Source: GWC2-45-44 sp041661665
GTDB taxonomy: Bacteria; Planctomycetota; Phycisphaerae; Sedimentisphaerales; UBA12454
DNA length: 64,000 nt
Direction: 5' to 3'
Assembly (NCBI GenBank): GCA_041661665.1
Contig: JBAZTW010000006.1
Location: forward strand, 1 to 64,000
The position numbers and the translations under genes were made by a program. The notes under the pieces are model-generated. The model made no database searches. It was not told the DNA's origin and was given only the letters and a program-made list of their open reading frames with translations. Position 1 is the stretch's first letter, and each line of letters opens with the position of its first letter. Positions 58,797 through 64,000 of the stretch are shown here, piece after piece.

Positions 58797-58919
58797 GTTC
58801 AGAGCCGCGACAGTAATGGAGCGGTCATTCTTTTTGGGGTTAGCCCCGGCATCACTATGCCGGGGTCATTAAAATATCATCGGCGTAGCCGATTCCTTCT
58901 ACTGACTACTAACTATTGA
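58797..58919 (+). repeat. Composite repeat A-B-C after trpA
   Basis: In order: module A (58800-58825), identical over 26 bases to 46669-46694; module B hairpin with arms CCCCGGCAT (58844-58852) and ATGCCGGGG (58857-58865); linker cattaaaat; boundary hairpin ATCGGC/GCCGAT (58879-58884 and 58888-58893, loop GTA) and TCC; then the ctactgactactaactattg tract that runs into the GDE stop codon. Confidence 0.85.
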
Positions 58920-60915
58920 CAAGCAAATACGCCCTCAATAATTCGGCAACGCTCCAGGCTTGAGCGAAAGCTCCGCCGGGCTTGTGAGGCGAATCGCCAT
59001 CGAAAACCTCACTGACAGAACCGATGCATCCATCATTTCTGAAATGATTCAGCAGCGGCTCGATAATGCCTGCGCATCTTTTCTTGCTCTGCTTGCTGTT
59101 ATTATTAACTTTTAGATATGCCTCGACAAATCCGCCAATCAGCCATGGCCAGACCGTTCCCTGATGATAGGCCGCGTCTCTTTGTTCGGCGTTGCCTATA
59201 TATTGACCTTTATACCTGCTGTCCTTCGGCGTTAATGTCCGAAGACCAAACGGCGTTAAAAGTTCACGCTCAACACAATCAACGACCGCTTTTTGCTGAA
59301 CATCAGTAAGCGGCGAAAACGGCAGCGATACCGCGAATATCTGGTTCGGCCTGATGCTCGAATCCTTGTATTCTTTAGTTACGCAATCGTATAAACATCC
59401 GCCCTCTTCGTTCCAGAAACAATTACGAAAACTTTCAGCTATTTTTTCAGCCATATCGCTGAAATGCTTTGCCGCGACTGCATCCTTATTATGATAAAAT
59501 TCCGCTGCGTTGCATATCGCGTTATACCAAAGTGCGTTTATCTCAACCGCCTTGCCGTGCCGAGGCGTAATCGGCGTATTGCCGACTTTCGCGTCCATCC
59601 ACGTCAATTGCGTATTAATATCTCCGCCGGTTATCAGGCCATCTTCATCAGCCTTTATATCGAATTTCACGCCATTCTGATAAGAATCAATCACCCACCG
59701 AACGACAGGCATCAGCCTTGATGAAAAGGTTCTGGCGTCGCCGCTTGTTTTGTAATACGCAAAAGCCGCGTGTATAAACCACAGCGACGAGTCTATGCTG
59801 TTAAACTGTGCCCCGCTGTTATACTCGCCGAAGCAGTTCGGAATCATACCATCATCGGCATTATACGCGAAATTCAAAAGCACATTGGCGGCGTCATCAA
59901 ATCTTCCGGTGCAAAGCAGCAATCCTTCCAGAGCGATAAATGCGTCTCTGCCCCAGTCCATAAACCACGGAAAACCGGCAAGAATGGATTTTGTCTTCGC
60001 CCTGTCAGCCTGCCGGTCTATTATAAATTCATCGCCGCTTATCGCAAGCGACTGAACAATCGGGTCTTTACTTTTTACACCGCCGAGAACCTGCCTTTGC
60101 TGAAGTTTTATATCATCTATAATTACATCGACATCAAGGTCTGCCATTTTCTGCGCCATATCAGCGCCGCCGAATCCAGCCCACAAAACAATTCTCACCG
60201 GCCCGTTAATCGTTCTCCTGAAAACGCCAGGCGAAAACAAATCCTCAATATAATCATAGCCCCTGGCCTTTTCCTGTCGATATGCGAAATTATTCCACCA
60301 CTGCTGCTGCTCTACAAACGCCATTTCATCTGTCGCGAGAAAAAGCTGACCGTTACAGGATTTATTTTTGATTGTTAAAAACTCGTCGAGCCACTCAAGA
60401 GAAAAATCTCCTGACGCTCTTTTAATCGCGTGATAGTCCCTCATCGCAGCTAATGGCCGAACGGTAAAATCAAAACTTTCCTCTATATCATTAAAGTCGT
60501 AACAAATCGCGACAATATCGCTCTCGCCAAGCAGATAAATGCTCTTTGTCATATTAAACTGATTGGTCTGATACTCGAAATGAACGCCGATGTCTTTTCT
60601 AAAACTTATCGGCAGATGCTCGACCGGCTCGCCTGACGGCGGGGCAAATTCACAATGGCTTATATTATAACTGCCGCTATGCGTATGAATCGTCTCCACG
60701 CATCCGCTCAGCGCGACAATTCGCTGCGAAGGCGGCGTCAACGAACCGACCAAGAGAGAATGATACCGCCTTGTATTAACGCCGTTAAGCGTTCCGCTGG
60801 CAAAGCCCCCGCGCTTATTGGCCAGCAGCCATTCGGTCTCAATCATATTCTCATATTTTCCTGCCATATCCGCCTGGCGGTCTGTCCTGCTATGCTGTTC
60901 TGCTAATTGAATCAA
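58909..60915 (-). CDS. Glycogen debranching enzyme (amylo-alpha-1,6-glucosidase)
   Basis: 668-aa hydrolase trimming alpha-1,6 branches. N-terminal GDE_N domain (LANKRGGFASGTLNGVNTRRYHSLLV, about 30-260) and a C-terminal alpha/alpha-barrel with GFPWFMDWGRDAFIALEGLLLCTGRF, TQLTWMDAKVGNTPITPRHGKAVEINALWYNA and YHQGTVWPWLIGGFVEA. The last residues LLVNS and stop are encoded by a dispersed repeat. Neighbours are a GH57 enzyme and a glycosyltransferase, forming a glycogen/maltodextrin cluster. Confidence 0.93.
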   Translation of the reverse strand: MIQLAEQHSRTDRQADMAGKYENMIETEWLLANKRGGFASGTLNGVNTRRYHSLLVGSLTPPSQRIVALSGCVETIHTHSGSYNISHCEFAPPSGEPVEHLPISFRKDIGVHFEYQTNQFNMTKSIYLLGESDIVAICYDFNDIEESFDFTVRPLAAMRDYHAIKRASGDFSLEWLDEFLTIKNKSCNGQLFLATDEMAFVEQQQWWNNFAYRQEKARGYDYIEDLFSPGVFRRTINGPVRIVLWAGFGGADMAQKMADLDVDVIIDDIKLQQRQVLGGVKSKDPIVQSLAISGDEFIIDRQADRAKTKSILAGFPWFMDWGRDAFIALEGLLLCTGRFDDAANVLLNFAYNADDGMIPNCFGEYNSGAQFNSIDSSLWFIHAAFAYYKTSGDARTFSSRLMPVVRWVIDSYQNGVKFDIKADEDGLITGGDINTQLTWMDAKVGNTPITPRHGKAVEINALWYNAICNAAEFYHNKDAVAAKHFSDMAEKIAESFRNCFWNEEGGCLYDCVTKEYKDSSIRPNQIFAVSLPFSPLTDVQQKAVVDCVERELLTPFGLRTLTPKDSRYKGQYIGNAEQRDAAYHQGTVWPWLIGGFVEAYLKVNNNSKQSKKRCAGIIEPLLNHFRNDGCIGSVSEVFDGDSPHKPGGAFAQAWSVAELLRAYLLVNS

Positions 60916-61005
60916 TTGTGTGTTTCCTGCAAATAAAACTTACCGGCTATTATAACATCTGCCAACTGCTAAGAAAAATAAATTATTATTCGATTCCCCA
61001 CCCCC

Positions 61006-61044
61006 GTCATTGCGAGGAGGCCTATAGGCCGACGCGGCAATCTC
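61006..61044. repeat. TCATTGCGAGG-type palindromic repeat
   Basis: gtcattgcgagg, then the palindrome GGCCTATAGGCC (61019-61030), then gacgcggcaatctc. A type known from many genomes (from memory). Between the GDE and GH57 genes. Confidence 0.65.
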
Positions 61045-61074
61045 TTTTCAAATTTGCAATTTCAAATTCGTATG

Positions 61075-61150
61075 GTTAGCCCCACACCAGCTTTTATTCA
61101 TCTTTTCCAGGTGCGGCGCCATTAAAATCGCATCGCCGAAGGCGATTCCG
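61075..61150 (+). repeat. Degenerate module B and boundary hairpin, copy 3
   Basis: Degenerate gttagcccc module B, the linker cattaaaat, then hairpin arms ATCGCC (61132-61137) and GGCGAT (61141-61146), loop GAA, then TCC; tandem cttcatctttcaatcttcaa runs to the GH57 stop. Confidence 0.75.
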
Positions 61151-61164
61151 CAAATCTTCATTCT

Positions 61165-62385
61165 TCATCTTTCAATCTTCAATAGTTTTTTACTGCTGAC
61201 TGCTTCTTTCTTCTTGTATCTTGTTTCAAGGTTTCTCATTACATTCATAAAATTGATATAGGAATCATAAGGGGAATCGTATGGATTGAAATACTTATGT
61301 ACATCGCCGTCGGCGAAATACTTAGTGCACATATAATAAAAATGGTCGCTGGTTTGGAGTTTCCGCCAGTCGCTCAGGAGCTTTCCATCTTTCGCCTGCT
61401 TGACATTAGACTCCATTCGATAAAGCTCGTGCAGGGCATTGGACTGCATAGAATTGCCAAGCCAGGCTGACAAATCGCGTTCCGTATCCGCCCAGCTTAT
61501 AAGTCCGGGCACATCAACAACATCTGTGGCCGGATAAGCCGCTATAACTTCGCTCGGTGTTTTGAAATTATTATCGGGATTTTTCATAATCTCTCCGGGC
61601 AAATGGTGCATAAAATCAAATATGCCCGTATCTTTCCATTGATGCTCCCCGAAGGTTTCATAATCCATAAACAGATTTACGACATAACCGTTGCCGTTGA
61701 CTCTGCTGACCCAGTCGCTGTATTTGCCCGCCATTAAAGGCCATTCATTCCAGCCACGATTGGAAAATCTAAACGCTATGTCATCGCTAAGAGCATAATT
61801 TTTCAGCAGCAGCTTAATTCTTTTATTCCGCGGCGAATTGTAAATAAAGTTCGGACTTCTGCCGCCGAGTATCCGGTCAGCGCCTTCGGTTATAACGCCG
61901 TCAAAAACGCCCATAGATTCTATCGCATCGGTAAGGTCGTTGCTGTAAATAAGTTCGGTATTCCTGAAAACTCTCGGCGTGTAGCCGAACATTTTTTGTA
62001 TCGTGTCGCTGTGCTTTTGAATCTGTTCTTTGAATTCATTGCGGGAATAAAGGAAACTCAGACTGTGATAATACGTCTCAGCCAGAAATTCCACACAGCC
62101 GGTCTGCGCAAGAGCGTCAAATGTGCTTATCACTTCCGGCGCATATTCCGCCAACTGTTCTAACAGCACGCCGGTAATACTGTACGCAACCTTGAACCTG
62201 CCCTGATGTTTTTGTATCAAATCCAAAATCAGCCTGTTTGTCGGCAGATAGCACTTATTGGCGACCTTTCGACAGATTGACTTATTTTTAAATTCGTCAA
62301 AATACCGGTGGTCATGGTCGAAAACCGTATAGTGCCTCAGCCTGCAAGGCTGATGAACCTGAAAATAAAAACATACTGAAGGCAT
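61165..62385 (-). CDS. Glycoside hydrolase family 57 alpha-amylase-type enzyme
   Basis: 406 aa. Family boxes: CFYFQVHQPCRLR at the N-terminus, LAQTGCVEFLAETYYHSLSFLYS, RVFRNTELIYSND with the catalytic Glu, and LFMDYETFGEHQW with the catalytic Asp. No signal peptide, so it acts in the cytosol on maltodextrin or glycogen. It lies 120 bases after the GT4 gene and before GDE, all on the minus strand. Confidence 0.93.
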   Translation of the reverse strand: MPSVCFYFQVHQPCRLRHYTVFDHDHRYFDEFKNKSICRKVANKCYLPTNRLILDLIQKHQGRFKVAYSITGVLLEQLAEYAPEVISTFDALAQTGCVEFLAETYYHSLSFLYSRNEFKEQIQKHSDTIQKMFGYTPRVFRNTELIYSNDLTDAIESMGVFDGVITEGADRILGGRSPNFIYNSPRNKRIKLLLKNYALSDDIAFRFSNRGWNEWPLMAGKYSDWVSRVNGNGYVVNLFMDYETFGEHQWKDTGIFDFMHHLPGEIMKNPDNNFKTPSEVIAAYPATDVVDVPGLISWADTERDLSAWLGNSMQSNALHELYRMESNVKQAKDGKLLSDWRKLQTSDHFYYMCTKYFADGDVHKYFNPYDSPYDSYINFMNVMRNLETRYKKKEAVSSKKLLKIER

Positions 62386-62446
62386 ATCTTCATCCTATCG
62401 GATTAAAATAAAATATCAAAAATTAAAAATCAAAACTGAAGAAGTC

Positions 62447-62468
62447 ATCGCAGTATCGCTGCGATTCC
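62447..62468. repeat. Covarying boundary hairpin, copy 6
   Basis: Arms ATCGCAG (62447-62453) and CTGCGAT (62459-62465), loop TATCG, then TCC; AT-rich acaatttttattttttatct leads to the GT4 stop at 62506. Confidence 0.8.
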
Positions 62469-62505
62469 ACAATTTTTATTTTTTATCTTTTATTTTTGAT
62501 TTTTT

Positions 62506-63825
62506 TCAGACGCAAGTCGGTTCACAAACAACCTGATTATACACCGCCAAGCACCTCTGTGCGGCATCTTCCCACTTGAGTTTTCTTACTTCAAAATTCC
62601 CATGCTCCCTGAGCGTCATTTGCAGGGGCGGATATTTCAGAACCGCGACAATTTTATTCGCTATCTCATTGACATCCCAGAAATCAGCCTTCAAAACGTG
62701 CGTCAAAACCTCCGACACGCCGCTCTGCCTGCTGATAAGCACGGGCACATCGTGATTCAATGCCTCAAGCGGAGCAATCCCAAACGGCTCGGAAACGCTC
62801 GGCATTACATACAAATCCGCCATTTCATAGACCCTGCGAACATCCTCGCCGCGTAAAAAGCCGGTGAACAAAACCTTGCTTCCGATGCCAAGCTCTGCGG
62901 CAAGCTCAACGGTCTTTCGCATCATATCGCCTGACCCGGCCATAACGAATTTTACATCGTCCATTACCTCAAGTACCTTCTTGGCCGCGCCGAGAAAATA
63001 CTCAGGCCCCTTCTGCATCGTAATTCGACCGAGAAACAGTACGATTTTCTCGTCTTTTCTGATGCCTATTTTGCCGAAATTCAGGCCATTGCCGTTTCTT
63101 TCAACGCCGTTATAGACAACCTCGACTTTATCGCCGGTGATGCCATATCGGCTTATAATTATATTCTTTGTCAGATAGCTTACTGCGATAATTTTATCTG
63201 CCGCGTGCATCCCGGCACGCTCGATATCGTAAATCGTCTGATTAACGTGTTCGCCGCTCCTGTCAAACTCGGTCGAATGAACGTGGACAACCAATGGCTT
63301 ACCTGTAACTGCCGCAACCGCCACACCAGCGGGATAGGTCATCCAGTCGTGAGCGTGAATAACATCAAAATCATCCTGCATCGCCAGCCTAACCGCGGCA
63401 GCAGCATATCGTTGAACCTCAGAATGCATATCGCCGCAATAATGACCTACCGCTTCTGCTTTTGCCTGTTCAGATGAACAGACAAAATTGCAGCGGTTTT
63501 GTTTTGCGCGAATCAGCTCCTCAATTTCGTGTTTAAAACTCTCTGCCGTCTCATAAGGCCGCAAAGGAGAATCAATCATTTTAATTTTGATATTCTTAAG
63601 ATTCAGCGCGTATTCTTCCTCCCAGTTGAGTTTTTGATAGTTTATATCCGCAGGTGTCCTCATTTTCACATGCACGGAGTCCCCACATCCGCTTACAGGC
63701 CGGGGCAATACAAAGGTTACCTCAAGCCCAAGCTTGCTCATCGCCTTTGTGAGCCCAAAGCAGGCGGTGCCTAACCCGCCGCTAATAAAGGGCGGGAATT
63801 CCCATCCAAGCATGAATATTTTCAC
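62506..63825 (-). CDS. Glycosyltransferase family 4, glycogen-synthase-like
   Basis: 439 aa GT-B transferase. The N-terminal LGWEFPPFISGGLGTACFGLTKAM resembles bacterial glycogen synthases; HAHDWMTYPAGVAVA, VVYNGVE, LFLGRITMQKGPEYFL and the donor-binding E-x7-E (SEPFGIAPLEAL) are seen. Donor likely UDP- or ADP-glucose; the product may be glycogen, given the neighbouring GDE and GH57. First gene of the trio; 175 bases to the window edge upstream hold no other gene. Confidence 0.92.
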   Translation of the reverse strand: MKIFMLGWEFPPFISGGLGTACFGLTKAMSKLGLEVTFVLPRPVSGCGDSVHVKMRTPADINYQKLNWEEEYALNLKNIKIKMIDSPLRPYETAESFKHEIEELIRAKQNRCNFVCSSEQAKAEAVGHYCGDMHSEVQRYAAAAVRLAMQDDFDVIHAHDWMTYPAGVAVAAVTGKPLVVHVHSTEFDRSGEHVNQTIYDIERAGMHAADKIIAVSYLTKNIIISRYGITGDKVEVVYNGVERNGNGLNFGKIGIRKDEKIVLFLGRITMQKGPEYFLGAAKKVLEVMDDVKFVMAGSGDMMRKTVELAAELGIGSKVLFTGFLRGEDVRRVYEMADLYVMPSVSEPFGIAPLEALNHDVPVLISRQSGVSEVLTHVLKADFWDVNEIANKIVAVLKYPPLQMTLREHGNFEVRKLKWEDAAQRCLAVYNQVVCEPTCV

Positions 63826-64000
63826 GACCCCTCAGGTCTCCGGAAAAAAATTAAGGAAAAATAACGGTATTATACAGTGGTATAATCGGTATTTTGCCGC
63901 CTCAAAGTTTAAAAAATGTTCCTATAAAATCAAATTATCAGTATCGCCAGACAGGCTTTTATATGATTTATCGGACTTTAGAACAAAAAAACTGCGAAAA

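Noticed and set aside
61140..61164. CRISPR-like tandem units (cttcaatcttcaat)
   Set aside because: Units are short, contiguous and lack unique spacers; no cas genes in the window.

Overview
The window is a stretch of bacterial chromosome dominated by housekeeping genes. The cell envelope is Gram-negative in type: there is a TonB-dependent receptor, a lipoprotein and LspA. Several features suggest a Planctomycetota member, most likely Phycisphaerae. These are an FGE-fold protein with a PEP-CTERM tail, a HAAS-domain protein paired with PadR, a GxxExxY protein, a dnaA gene with no dnaN beside it, frequently weak Shine-Dalgarno sequences, and intergenic regions packed with small palindromic repeats. 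This placement is inference from gene content; no marker phylogeny was possible. ThiH, radical SAM and GH57 genes fit an anaerobic or microaerophilic sugar user.

Layout. 1-6.3 kb: a truncated TonB receptor, a large multi-PAS/GAF histidine kinase and a radical SAM protein. 6.3-15 kb: rpsU, a DUF151 nuclease, valS, a kinase/receiver pair and holA. 14.9-15.4 kb: a scar holding an IS4-type transposase remnant beside a decayed scrap of the DUF151 gene. 15.4-19.2 kb: lspA with a TPR lipoprotein, divergent from proS. 19.4-22 kb: a HAAS protein with an apparently autoregulated PadR gene, a candidate small RNA and tRNA-Thr. 22-24.4 kb: an RNA-processing beta-CASP nuclease, DUF190 and a fluoride exporter. 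24.5-27.5 kb: a TPP riboswitch with terminator controlling thiF-thiS-thiG-thiH. 27.5-32.4 kb: a tight arsenic operon (arsR, ArsP-like permease, acr3, three thioredoxin-fold proteins and CcdA) behind a palindromic operator. 32.6-38.6 kb: accB, accC, an NqrF-like reductase, an ECF sigma factor with two small membrane proteins, a zinc peptidase and the PEP-CTERM protein. 38.9-44.7 kb: rhomboid, M24 peptidase and topA. 44.7-49 kb: rdgB, GxxExxY, argF, argD and argB. 49-52.3 kb: ftsY, dnaA and comF. 52.4-58.8 kb: the trp operon E-G-D-F-B-A without trpC. 58.9-63.8 kb: glycogen/maltodextrin enzymes (debranching enzyme, GH57, GT4).

The most notable signals are non-coding. (1) The trp operon is preceded by a near-consensus promoter, a 19-codon leader with tandem Trp codons, a 16-bp antiterminator and an 11-bp terminator, which is a complete attenuator. 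(2) At least eight short hairpins at gene boundaries have different stem sequences that all remain self-complementary, followed by T(T)CC or a close variant and a low-complexity tract. (3) Other palindromic modules recur in shuffled order, and one palindrome sits in frame inside valS. (4) A GxxExxY (PD-(D/E)XK-like) gene is bracketed by inverted copies of a dispersed repeat, like a small mobile cassette. (5) A 12-bp interrupted stem would mask the ribosome-binding site of trpB. All were found by reading the sequence. Copy numbers outside the window, expression and taxonomy remain unverified.
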